From an uncultured Verrucomicrobiales bacterium (lineage in GTDB: Bacteria; Verrucomicrobiota; Verrucomicrobiia; Limisphaerales; JACDHS01), in assembly GCA_937983475.1 (NCBI GenBank), contig CALJZV010000174.1, positions 1 through 7,504 on the forward strand: DNA of 7,504 nt, in the 5' to 3' direction. Below are positions 1-6,569 of this stretch, one piece after another; positions within the stretch are counted from its first letter, which is position 1, and every line of letters starts with the position of its first letter. Position numbers and translations under genes: made by a program. The notes under the pieces are model-generated. The model searched no databases and was not told the origin of the DNA. It saw only the letters and a list, made by a program, of their open reading frames with translations.

Positions 1-229
1 CTGCGGTGGCGGTCCGCTGGCGCTGGGGAAAAACGGGGACAAAATCATCATCGACGCCGAGAAGCGCGAACTTACTTTTGCCATCACCGCAAAGGAAATG
101 AACGCCCGCCGCAAGGCGTGGAAGCCGATGAAGCCGCGTTACACGCGTGGAGTCCTGGCGAAATATGCCTATCTGACAACCTCGGCATCGCTGGGTGGCG
201 TCACCGACATGAACCTGAAGCTGGACTGA
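1..229 (+). CDS. ilvD: Dihydroxy-acid dehydratase, C-terminal end (partial)
   Basis: This is the last 75 residues of a gene that enters from the left edge. The first full codon is at base 2 and the TGA stop is at 227-229. The translation opens with GGGPLALGKNGDKIIIDAEK, continues with AWKPMKPRYTRGVLAKYA, and ends in a Thr/Ser/Ala-rich tail with GGVTD. This matches the C-terminal swivelling domain of the IlvD/Edd family, and the PRYTRGVLAKYA block is characteristic of IlvD rather than Edd. Known family role: a cytosolic iron-sulfur dehydratase that converts 2,3-dihydroxy-isovalerate and 2,3-dihydroxy-methylvalerate to 2-keto acids in valine, leucine and isoleucine synthesis. The cluster-binding cysteines lie upstream, outside the window. 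Its stop is 8 bases from the stop of the convergent histidine kinase gene, and it appears functionally unrelated to the signalling genes that follow. Confidence 0.9.
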   Translation, partial: CGGGPLALGKNGDKIIIDAEKRELTFAITAKEMNARRKAWKPMKPRYTRGVLAKYAYLTTSASLGGVTDMNLKLD

Positions 230-237
230 GCGGGCGA

Positions 238-1710
238 TCAAGCCAGCGGCAGCTCGAACCAAAACCGGCTTCCCTTGCCCGGTTCCGAGACAACGCCCAC
301 GCGGCCATTCATGCGCTCGAGCCCTTTGCGGACAATCGCCAACCCGATGCCGGTGCCGGGGTAGGCGTCCGCGGAATGCAGGCGCTGGAAGGTGCCGAAA
401 ATTTTTTCCTGGAACTCCGGGGCGATGCCGATGCCGTTGTCCTCGACCCAGATTCGCGCAGAGGCGGAGTGGTGTTCGGCGCGAATCGTGAGGTCCGGCG
501 CTGTGCCGGGGGGGACAAATTTGATGGCGTTGGAGATGAGATTGGTCAGAACCTGGGTCAGGACGGTGGGATTGGCCAGAACGCGCGGCAGAGGATTGTC
601 CATGTGAATCCTGGCGTGCGTTGCGGTGATTTCCTGGGCCAGCGACTTGAGCGCATGCGTAGTCAATTCCTTGGAGCAGACCGGCCCCAGCGGCACTTCG
701 GCGTGGGTCAGCCAGCCAAATTGAAGCAGATCATTGACCAGTTGGTTCATTTTTCCGGCAGACATCTGGATTCTGCGGGCGTAATCGAGGCCGTTTTTGT
801 CCAGAGCATGCGCATATTCGTGGGAAAGCATTTCCGCGAAGCCTCGCATGGATCGCAAGGGGGCCTTGAGGTCGTGCGCCATGCTGTAACAAAAGCCCTC
901 CATTTCCTTGAGCGCATGCCGTAAATCGGCAGTGCGAGCCGCCACCTCCCGTTCCAGTTCTGCGGCGTAATTTTTCATCTGTTCCTGGGCTTTGAGCACG
1001 GCGTTTTCAGCCCGGCGCCGATCCGTCACGTTCTGGAAGACCAGGATGGCGCCGATGATCTGGCCTTTGATGTTGCGAATAGGGGAGGCCGTGTCCTCAA
1101 TGGGCATTTCCTCACCGTTTTTGGTGATGAGCAGGGTGTGGTTGGCCAGCGCAACAATGGTGCCTTCCCTGAGCGCTTTATCGACGGGGTTGACGACCGG
1201 TCCCCGGGTGATTTCATTGACGATTTTAAACACATCCGACAGAGGCTTGCCCATCGCCTCCGACGCTTTCCAGCCGGTCCATTTTTCCGCAACGGGATTG
1301 AGGAAAACCACCCTGCCTTGGGCGTCGGTGGCAATGGCCGCATCACCGATGCTGCGCAGCGTCACGTCCAGCCATTCCTGGCGGGCGTTTAATTTTTCGA
1401 ACAGCAGGCCAATAAAGCCACCCACGACCAGAAAAACCAGGCTGGTCAACAGGTCCTCCGACGTGAAAGGGCTGTCGGCGAAAAAAAGAAAATGACGAAA
1501 AAATGCCGCCGCCAGGGCGGCCACCAGCGCGGGCCGAAGGCCGCCAATCCAGGCCGCGGCCACGACGGCTGCGGTGAAGAAGGGCGAGGGGGTGCGTTCG
1601 ATCCATGGCTTGAGAGCAAACGACAAGGCCCCGGCGGCGCCAACCAAGGCAATGGCCGCCACATACACAATTCCACTGTGCCGAGAAAAAAAATGACGAA
1701 TCATGGCCAT
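238..1710 (-). CDS. Membrane sensor histidine kinase (DUF4118-like, PAS, HisKA, HATPase_c)
   Basis: A 490-residue inner-membrane sensor kinase. Residues about 13-105 hold three to four hydrophobic segments arranged like the DUF4118 membrane module of KdpD. Residues about 112-230 are a PAS domain (IATDAQGRVVFLNPVAEKWTG near the start, VFQNVTDRRRAE at the end), followed by a short coiled coil at about 231-268. The kinase core has the H-box MAHDLKAPLRS with the phosphorylated histidine at 279, the N-box LISNAIKF (Asn394), the G1 box VEDNGIGIAP (about 422-431) and the G2 box GTGIGLAIV (about 452-460). The dimerisation region resembles kinases of the bacteriophytochrome group, but no chromophore domain is present. 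It ends right after the ATPase domain, so no receiver is attached, and no partner response regulator is visible nearby. The start at 1710 gives MAMIRHF. An ATG two codons later (1704) is equally possible, and neither has a clear ribosome binding site. The gene is divergent from the hybrid kinase and convergent with ilvD. The signal sensed is unknown. Confidence 0.93.
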   Translation of the reverse strand: MAMIRHFFSRHSGIVYVAAIALVGAAGALSFALKPWIERTPSPFFTAAVVAAAWIGGLRPALVAALAAAFFRHFLFFADSPFTSEDLLTSLVFLVVGGFIGLLFEKLNARQEWLDVTLRSIGDAAIATDAQGRVVFLNPVAEKWTGWKASEAMGKPLSDVFKIVNEITRGPVVNPVDKALREGTIVALANHTLLITKNGEEMPIEDTASPIRNIKGQIIGAILVFQNVTDRRRAENAVLKAQEQMKNYAAELEREVAARTADLRHALKEMEGFCYSMAHDLKAPLRSMRGFAEMLSHEYAHALDKNGLDYARRIQMSAGKMNQLVNDLLQFGWLTHAEVPLGPVCSKELTTHALKSLAQEITATHARIHMDNPLPRVLANPTVLTQVLTNLISNAIKFVPPGTAPDLTIRAEHHSASARIWVEDNGIGIAPEFQEKIFGTFQRLHSADAYPGTGIGLAIVRKGLERMNGRVGVVSEPGKGSRFWFELPLA

Positions 1711-1921
1711 GGCCGGGCAATGTCATGACTTAAAATCAGGGAATGGCTGACTCTAGTTTTTTTAAAATCCATTTGAAAAGATAATTTTCCGAAACGCGCA
1801 CAAATGAACCAACCTCTCGGCAAAATTAAGCTTCAAAAGTTCGGCGCGCCATTTTTATTTGTTTTTTGGGTGGCATCCCTTTGCTCGCCAAAGTGCCCGG
1901 TCCGCATTAAGCTCATGCCAG
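1711..1921. promoter_or_regulatory. AT-rich divergent promoter region between two histidine kinase genes
   Basis: This spacer separates the starts of the two kinase genes and must carry promoters for both. The part at about 1728-1790 is clearly richer in A/T than the surrounding coding DNA, as expected of promoter DNA in a GC-rich genome. The octamer TTAAAATC occurs twice in the same direction, at 1730-1737 and 1762-1769, 32 bases apart. A GATAAT hexamer at 1780-1785 could be a plus-strand -10 element, but only a run of T stands where the -35 element should be. I could not fix a promoter on either strand by eye. An in-frame stop at 1805-1807 limits how far upstream the hybrid kinase can begin. 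Confidence 0.4.
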
Positions 1922-4483
1922 GTGCGCTTTTTGTCGGATATTTCAATCCAGCGGAAGCTGATGGTAATCATCATGCTGACCAGCAGCGCGGCGTTGCTCC
2001 TGGCCAGTGTCGGGTTTGTTGGTTACGAGGTGGCCAGCTTCCGCCAGGAGATGCGCCGGCATCTGCTGCTTCTGTCGTCGCATGTTGCCGACAAGATCGT
2101 CGCGCCAGTGGCCAACCGCGACAAAGTCGCAGTGACGCAAAGCCTCCGCAGCGTGCTGTCGGGCGACCCCGGGATCATTTTGGGATGTGTTTACCAAAAG
2201 GACGGGCAACTGCTTGCAGCCTACCGGCGGTCGGATGAAACAGGTTACTTTACGCCGCCTCCGGCGCCTCAAAAAACGGGAATCACCTCCGAGTGGGGCC
2301 GGGTGAAGTTGTCGCGCCCGATTCTCCTGGGCGAGACCATCGGGTTTCTGTACATCGAGTCGGATTCCAATGTGCTTTCGGGACGACTTTGGCGGTATGC
2401 GGGTATCGTGTTCATCCTGCTGTTGTTGTCATCGGTGATGGCGTTGGCCATCTCGGCGCGGTTGCAACGGTTGATTTCCGATCCCATCATTCACTTGTCC
2501 CAAGTGGCCCGGATCGTTTCGAACAAAAAAAATTACGCGGTGCGCGCGGTGAAATACAATGACGCGGGCTCCGAAAATGACGAGTTCGGCGCGTTGTTCG
2601 AGGGGTTCAATGAAATGCTTGGGCAGATTCAGGCCCGGGACGCGGAATTGCAACAGGCGCGCGACCTTCTTGAGCGGCGAGTCGAGGAGCGCACCCAGGA
2701 CCTGAGGCAGGAAATCGCGGAGCGTAAGCGCGCAGAGGCCCGGTTGCAGCAGCAGTTCGCGCGCATTTTCCTGCTCAATCAAATTGCCCGGTCCGTGGCC
2801 GAGCGGCGCACCCTGAGAAGCATTTTTGAAACAGTGTTGAGCCAGGTCCGCGACCGGTTGCCGGCGGGTTTTGCCGCCGTGTTCCTGTGCAAGGAAAGCG
2901 GCGGATTGGAATTATCCGCGGCCACAGAGCCCAAGAAACTGACGAACGCACCCGGAGTCTCATTGGCGCTACAGTCCAGCATCACACCCGAGCAGGCAGG
3001 AACCGCATCGTGCGCGAAAGGGCAGGCTACCTTGGTGGCCGACACGGCTGAATCATCTGTTCCGCTGCACAAGGCGCTGCGCGCGGCGAATCTCCGGTCC
3101 GCGGTGGCCGCGCCGCTCTTGGTGGAGAAGGAACTGTTTGGTGTGTTGTTGGTGGCCCGTGAGGCCCCAGACAGTTTTAGCGAGGAGGAGACGGAGTTTT
3201 TAAGGATGCTCAGCGAACAGGTGGCGCTGGCGGCGCATCAGGCGCGGTTGCACGAGGAACTGGAGGGCGCTTACAACGAATTGCAACAGACCCAGCAGGC
3301 CGTCATGCAGCAGCAACGCTTGCGCGCCTTGGGAGAGATGGCCAGCGGCATCGCCCATGACATCAACAACGCGCTTTCACCGATTATTGTTTATTCCGAG
3401 CTTCTGCTTCGCAACGAGCGCCAATTGAACGACGCCACAGCCAAGCACCTTCAAAACATCAGGACTGCCGGCGAGGACATTGCTCACATTGTGTCCCGCA
3501 TGCGGGAATTCTACCGTCGGCGCGAGGAAAGCGAGGAGCTGTCGCCGGTCCATCTTAACGACCTGGCCCAGCAGGTCGTGGACCTGACCCGGCCGCGCTG
3601 GCGCGACATCCCGCAGCAAAAGGGGATCGTCGTCGAGATGGCAACCGATCTGGACCCTTCTGTGGAGGAAATATACGGCAACGCCAGCGAACTGCGCGAG
3701 GCGCTGACCAATCTCATTCTCAATGCTGTGGACGCCATGCCCACTGGCGGCCGACTGACGGTGCGCTCGCGTTTCATCAAGCCGGATGAATCCAAAGCGC
3801 GCGCCCACGTCGTCATGGAAGTCTCCGACACAGGGGTGGGGATGGATGAAAAGACCCGCACCCGTTGCCTGGAGCCCTTTTTTTCCACAAAAGGACAGCG
3901 CGGCACCGGCCTGGGACTGGCCATGGTTTACGGCATCGTGCAGCGGCATGAAGGCAACATCGAAATCGAGAGCCAAGTCGGCAAAGGCACCACCATGCGG
4001 ATGATGTTCCCGGTCCGTGAACTGTTTGACTTGGCACAGTTCAAGAAAGTAGCGCGAGCCCAATCGGTTCCCCCTTTGCGGATCCTCTGCATCGACGATG
4101 AACCGCTGCTTCGCCAAGTGATGAAAGAAATTCTCGAGTCCGACCGCCACACCGTCACCTTGGCCGATGGCGGAGAGGCAGGAATCGGGGTATTCCGACA
4201 AGCCCGGCAGGAAGGGCACAACTTTGATGTGGTCATCACTGATTTAGGCATGCCTCATGTGGATGGCCGCCAGGTGGCCTGCACTTTGAAAAAGGAATCG
4301 CCTTCAACGCCCATCGTGCTTCTGACCGGTTGGGGGACCATGATCAAATCCGATGGCGAATTGCCGGCACAGGTGGACGCGGTCGTCAGCAAGCCCCCTC
4401 GCATCAACGAGCTTCGGGAGACCTTGTGGCGGGTGACACAGGGAACCGGTTGGGAGCGGCTTGATCATCCAATGGCAAATTAA
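1922..4483 (+). CDS. Hybrid sensor histidine kinase (CHASE8-like, HAMP, GAF, HisKA, HATPase_c, receiver)
   Basis: I chose the GTG at 1922 (853 residues) because the family usually begins just before the SIQRKLM juxtamembrane segment. A TTG at 1859 would add 21 unremarkable residues, and neither start has a clear ribosome binding site. Residue numbers here count from that TTG; subtract 21 for the GTG start. Order: membrane segment about 34-57; CHASE8-like periplasmic sensor about 58-177 with the VYQKDGQLLAAYRR block; second membrane segment about 179-199; HAMP about 200-255; coiled coil about 256-300; GAF about 318-462; HisKA with phosphorylated His500 in SGIAHDINN; ATPase domain with N-box Asn622, DTGVGM at 657-662 and GTGLGLAMVYG at 682-692; receiver about 740-857 with acidic pair Asp746/Asp747, phosphoacceptor Asp795, Thr823 and Lys845. 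All catalytic residues are present, so both autophosphorylation and intramolecular transfer to the receiver are expected. There is no DNA-binding output, so the signal must leave through a phosphotransfer protein or act back on the kinase. The gene is convergent with the sigma/anti-sigma operon, with a 39-base gap. Confidence 0.93.
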   Translation: MRFLSDISIQRKLMVIIMLTSSAALLLASVGFVGYEVASFRQEMRRHLLLLSSHVADKIVAPVANRDKVAVTQSLRSVLSGDPGIILGCVYQKDGQLLAAYRRSDETGYFTPPPAPQKTGITSEWGRVKLSRPILLGETIGFLYIESDSNVLSGRLWRYAGIVFILLLLSSVMALAISARLQRLISDPIIHLSQVARIVSNKKNYAVRAVKYNDAGSENDEFGALFEGFNEMLGQIQARDAELQQARDLLERRVEERTQDLRQEIAERKRAEARLQQQFARIFLLNQIARSVAERRTLRSIFETVLSQVRDRLPAGFAAVFLCKESGGLELSAATEPKKLTNAPGVSLALQSSITPEQAGTASCAKGQATLVADTAESSVPLHKALRAANLRSAVAAPLLVEKELFGVLLVAREAPDSFSEEETEFLRMLSEQVALAAHQARLHEELEGAYNELQQTQQAVMQQQRLRALGEMASGIAHDINNALSPIIVYSELLLRNERQLNDATAKHLQNIRTAGEDIAHIVSRMREFYRRREESEELSPVHLNDLAQQVVDLTRPRWRDIPQQKGIVVEMATDLDPSVEEIYGNASELREALTNLILNAVDAMPTGGRLTVRSRFIKPDESKARAHVVMEVSDTGVGMDEKTRTRCLEPFFSTKGQRGTGLGLAMVYGIVQRHEGNIEIESQVGKGTTMRMMFPVRELFDLAQFKKVARAQSVPPLRILCIDDEPLLRQVMKEILESDRHTVTLADGGEAGIGVFRQARQEGHNFDVVITDLGMPHVDGRQVACTLKKESPSTPIVLLTGWGTMIKSDGELPAQVDAVVSKPPRINELRETLWRVTQGTGWERLDHPMAN

Positions 4484-4522
4484 TGTTGGAGGCGGCCGCT
4501 TTGGGAACATCGTCTCCCGAAA

Positions 4523-5815
4523 TCAGCGCGGCAACGCCTCGGCCTCAATCCCGAACTGCTCGGTGCCGCCGACCAAAACTGTTCCTTGAATCTGCATCCG
4601 CGTTTGCAGTGTCGGCATGGATCCCTGTCCAGTTCTGGACTCTCGCTGTGAGGCGGCGCGGGCGGGCGCTGACTGGAGGGCGGCGCCGTCTCTCGAAAGG
4701 GGAGTGTTAGATGTCATGGCGGATTGCGGCTGTTGCACCAGGCTTCCAGAAAAAACGATCTGTTGATTCAGCCGCACATTGGTGCCGCTGACCTCAAAAT
4801 GAATGACGGGTTGGCCTGCCGGCTCGGTGCGGCCAACTTCCGGTTCGGTGGCTTTCATTTTCTGCAAAGCAGGCCTGTCTGCCGGCTTGGCGCCTGCCTC
4901 GGCAGGCGGACTGATCAGCGCGCCGTCATACACCGAGCCATCCGCATCGGTGACACGAATCTGGTCGCCCATCAGGGTCACCTCAAATTCGGTCAGCACT
5001 TTCGGCTGTGGAGGGGACTGCAGGTTCGGGCGATACTGGGAACGCGTGTCTACCTGCGCAAACTGCTGCTGCAGGGTTACCGGTTTGGCGGCAGCCTGCG
5101 CCATGCCGGCCTTGGCCTCGTCGGCCAGCACGCGGGCGGCCAATTGTCCCTCTTCCCTGGCAAAAGCCCTGAATTTTTCGCCCGTTTTCACGCGTTCATT
5201 GGAAGTCAAGGTTTGCATCGGCTGACCTTGTGGCGTTTCGGCGCGCAAACCGGACGCCAAGTCGGCATCCTGGGCCGGGGCCATGTGCCCAACAATGTGG
5301 GATGTGGCTTCAGGCGCGGAAGGCGGCGACGCTTTCTTCAAACCCGCTGTTTCCATCCTTTCATATTTCTCCAGGGCGGTCTCGCGCCGATCATCCGCCA
5401 AAGCCTTCGGCTCGAAGACCGGTTGGGGCAGGGACGGCGCCAGAGCGCTTTCCTCCATCGGCCGACTTGCGGGTGCGGCCGATAGTTGCGGCGGGGCGTC
5501 TTGCTCAACTGCTTCATTTTTTGCAAAGGTCGCCGGAGAAGAATGCGGCGAATGCTTTCCGCCAAACCAGAAAATGACGCTGGCAAGGATCACGCAGAAT
5601 CCCGCTCCAAGTGCCAACCGCGGCCAGAGCGCCAGCCAGAATCCCGGCGGCACCGGCTCTTCCTCGCGTTTTTTGCCATGCACGCGCCCCACTTCGCCCT
5701 GCAAGAGGCGGCGCGTGGCCGGATGCATTTCCTGCGCGGTGGCCTGTTCGCGGCATTTGCGCGAATAGGCCTTGAGCAGTTCATCCATTCTGGAATTGTC
5801 CTCCGGCATATTCAT
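4523..5815 (-). CDS. Single-pass membrane protein, putative anti-sigma factor partner of the ECF sigma factor
   Basis: A 430-residue protein if it starts at 5815, where its ATG overlaps the sigma factor stop (TAATG). That overlap implies translational coupling, and co-transcription is the main reason for the anti-sigma call. The N-terminal part (about 1-67) is charged and would be cytoplasmic, with MDELLKAYSRKCREQ followed by EMHPATRRLLQGEV. A single membrane segment follows at about 68-85. The remaining 345 or so residues would be periplasmic and are rich in Ala, Pro and Gln. Three similar beta-rich segments lie near the C-terminus, at about 275-301, 338-360 and 405-426. The zinc anti-sigma signature (HxxxCxxC) is absent; the N-terminal region has only one Cys. 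The frame stays open upstream to 5884, but that extension lies inside the sigma gene. An alternative start at 5788 has a better ribosome binding site. It could instead be a sigma-dependent envelope protein with no anti-sigma role. The gene itself is certain and the function is inferred. Confidence 0.65.
   Translation of the reverse strand: MNMPEDNSRMDELLKAYSRKCREQATAQEMHPATRRLLQGEVGRVHGKKREEEPVPPGFWLALWPRLALGAGFCVILASVIFWFGGKHSPHSSPATFAKNEAVEQDAPPQLSAAPASRPMEESALAPSLPQPVFEPKALADDRRETALEKYERMETAGLKKASPPSAPEATSHIVGHMAPAQDADLASGLRAETPQGQPMQTLTSNERVKTGEKFRAFAREEGQLAARVLADEAKAGMAQAAAKPVTLQQQFAQVDTRSQYRPNLQSPPQPKVLTEFEVTLMGDQIRVTDADGSVYDGALISPPAEAGAKPADRPALQKMKATEPEVGRTEPAGQPVIHFEVSGTNVRLNQQIVFSGSLVQQPQSAMTSNTPLSRDGAALQSAPARAASQRESRTGQGSMPTLQTRMQIQGTVLVGGTEQFGIEAEALPR
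4891..4908. repeat. Perfect GC-rich palindrome with 8-base arms inside the anti-sigma-like gene
   Basis: CGCCTGCC at 4891-4898 is followed by two bases and then its exact reverse complement, GGCAGGCG, at 4901-4908. It could form a strong hairpin in the mRNA. It falls in the coding sequence for a Pro/Ala-rich linker (PPAEAGAKPAD) between the first two C-terminal segments of the protein. A related GCAGGC at 4869-4874 could pair with the left arm instead. No run of T follows in either direction, so it is unlikely to be an intrinsic terminator. It may be a copy of a dispersed GC-rich repeat, but a chance product of Ala/Pro codons is also possible. Confidence 0.5.
5799..5804 (-). promoter_or_regulatory. 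Candidate ribosome binding site GGAGGA for an internal start of the anti-sigma-like gene
   Basis: On the minus strand, GGAGGA at 5804-5799 lies 10 bases before an ATG at 5788, which would begin the protein as MDELLKAY. It is the only strong Shine-Dalgarno-like match near this gene's start; the overlapping ATG at 5815 has none. The hexamer also encodes Glu and Asp within the longer reading, so it may be coincidental. If used, the protein would be 9 residues shorter. Confidence 0.35.
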
Positions 5816-6426
5816 TAGACGGGAAACGGCTTGTTTTCCCCGCAGAAAAGTTTGGTGGCCACGCGCTCCAACTGGTCCAGGCATTTGCTGAGGCGCGAAC
5901 TGACCGTTTTCGGGTTCAATTTCAACGTCCGGGATATTTCCTCATAACTCAAGTCGCCGAAGTAGCGCAGTTCGATGATTTCGCGGCACGGGTCGCCCAG
6001 TTGCTCCAGCGCAGTGGAAACCATCTCCATGCCCTCGCGGCGGGCCAGCAATTGATCTGGAGGCGGCAGGGTGCTCGGCGGGTCCAGGCGCAGGCCGGTT
6101 CCGGGGTTTTCCGCCTGAAGCGACACCGGCGCAATGCCGCTGCCACGCTTGGCGGCGTGGGTTTTTTCAAGGAAATCGCGGGCCTTGTTGGCGGCGATGC
6201 GGAAAATCCAGGTCTGCAACTGGCTGTTGCCCTCAAAGGAGTTGAGGTTGCGAATCACCGCCAAAAATGTTTCCTGGCAGATTTCCTCGACGTCTTCGGG
6301 CGTGAAGTCGGAGGAAACCTGGAAGATGAACCGGGCGGCGGCTGAATAGTGCAAATCGAAAAGCTCGTCCCAGGCCGCAGCCTCTCCGTTGCGGCAGCGC
6401 TCGATTAATGCAGCTTCGCCAGACAT
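5815..6426 (-). CDS. RNA polymerase ECF sigma factor (sigma-70 family)
   Basis: A 203-residue sigma factor made of the two domains typical of the ECF group, close to the usual size. Region 2 spans about residues 14-90: DVEEICQETFLAVIRNLNSF, which contacts core polymerase, followed by LQTWIFRIAANKARDFLEK, which melts and reads the -10 element. A linker at about 91-125, rich in Pro and Gly, separates it from region 4 (about 130-192). There GDPCREIIELRYFGDLSYEE and ISRTLKLNPKTVSSRLSKCL form the helix-turn-helix that reads the -35 element. There is no region 1 or 3 and no extra C-terminal domain. The start at 6426 is the ATG giving MSGEAALIERC; the nearest GGAG lies 15 bases upstream, which is too far for a good ribosome binding site. 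The stop overlaps the start of the downstream membrane protein (TAATG), so the pair forms an operon, the classic layout for a sigma factor and its regulator. Its regulon and ECF subgroup cannot be told from this window. Confidence 0.95.
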   Translation of the reverse strand: MSGEAALIERCRNGEAAAWDELFDLHYSAAARFIFQVSSDFTPEDVEEICQETFLAVIRNLNSFEGNSQLQTWIFRIAANKARDFLEKTHAAKRGSGIAPVSLQAENPGTGLRLDPPSTLPPPDQLLARREGMEMVSTALEQLGDPCREIIELRYFGDLSYEEISRTLKLNPKTVSSRLSKCLDQLERVATKLFCGENKPFPV

Positions 6427-6569
6427 CGCGGAAATTGCTTACTCCAAAGCCGGGCCGTTGGCCAGTCCCAGGTTTGCATGGCAACCTGGTCGTTGTTCTG
6501 CCGCATCCTCGCCGGTTCAAACGCCGGCTTGTTTCCGCCCTCGGTTGGTGCGCACAATAAGGGCACGTC
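6427..6569. promoter_or_regulatory. Divergent promoter region between the ECF sigma operon and the CHASE2 gene
   Basis: The 143 bases between two divergent starts must hold the promoters for both transcription units. Visible items are an interrupted palindrome at 6468-6489 (listed separately) and a smaller inverted repeat GCCGG/CCGGC at 6511-6528 with an 8-base loop. On the plus strand, TTGTTT (6529-6534) and CACAAT (6553-6558) are 18 bases apart and weakly resemble a housekeeping promoter, although CACAAT sits right before the ribosome binding site. I could not recognise an ECF-type promoter for self-regulation of the sigma gene. Confidence 0.4.
6468..6489. repeat. Interrupted palindrome, candidate operator
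   Basis: CCAGGTT at 6468-6474 and AACCTGG at 6483-6489 are exact reverse complements. They are separated by 8 bases with the palindromic CATG at the centre (6477-6480). The layout of 7-base arms about 15 bases apart centre to centre suits a dimeric DNA-binding protein. It lies 42 bases upstream of the sigma factor start and 80 bases upstream of the CHASE2 gene start, so it could affect both. It could also form a hairpin in a sigma-operon leader if transcription starts upstream of it. No regulator is known to me for this motif. Confidence 0.4.

Noticed and set aside
118..924. Long plus-strand open frame opposite the DUF4118/PAS histidine kinase
   Set aside because: It begins inside ilvD and runs antisense to the conserved kinase core. 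Its translation has no recognisable domain and looks like a frame shadow of GC-rich coding DNA.
238..1710. Histidine kinase considered as KdpD because of the DUF4118-like membrane module
   Set aside because: It lacks the large N-terminal KdpD and Usp domains, has a PAS domain instead, and there is no kdpE or kdpFABC nearby.
1804..2238. ATG-started 144-residue plus-strand frame upstream of and overlapping the hybrid kinase, considered as a leader peptide or small gene
   Set aside because: Most of it overlaps the kinase sensor domain out of frame. It has no ribosome binding site and no recognisable domain.
3377..4219. 280-residue minus-strand open frame opposite the hybrid kinase
   Set aside because: It is antisense to the HisKA, ATPase and receiver domains, whose motifs are intact on the plus strand. 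The translation is His/Gln/Arg-rich and unlike a real protein.
4500..4522. Imperfect hairpin (TTT-GGGA, 8-base loop, TCCC-G-AAA) between the convergent hybrid kinase and anti-sigma-like genes, considered as a bidirectional terminator
   Set aside because: Only seven pairs with a bulge, low GC in the outer pairs and no run of T on either side. Too weak to call a terminator.
4724..5485. 253-residue plus-strand open frame opposite the anti-sigma-like gene
   Set aside because: The minus strand has the TAATG-coupled gene with a clear membrane segment. The plus-strand translation is low-complexity Gly/Arg/Leu with no domain.
6529..6558. TTGTTT-18-CACAAT as a housekeeping promoter for the CHASE2 gene
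   Set aside because: The -35 and -10 matches are poor, and transcription would start almost at the ribosome binding site. Mentioned in the spacer entry but not called as a promoter.
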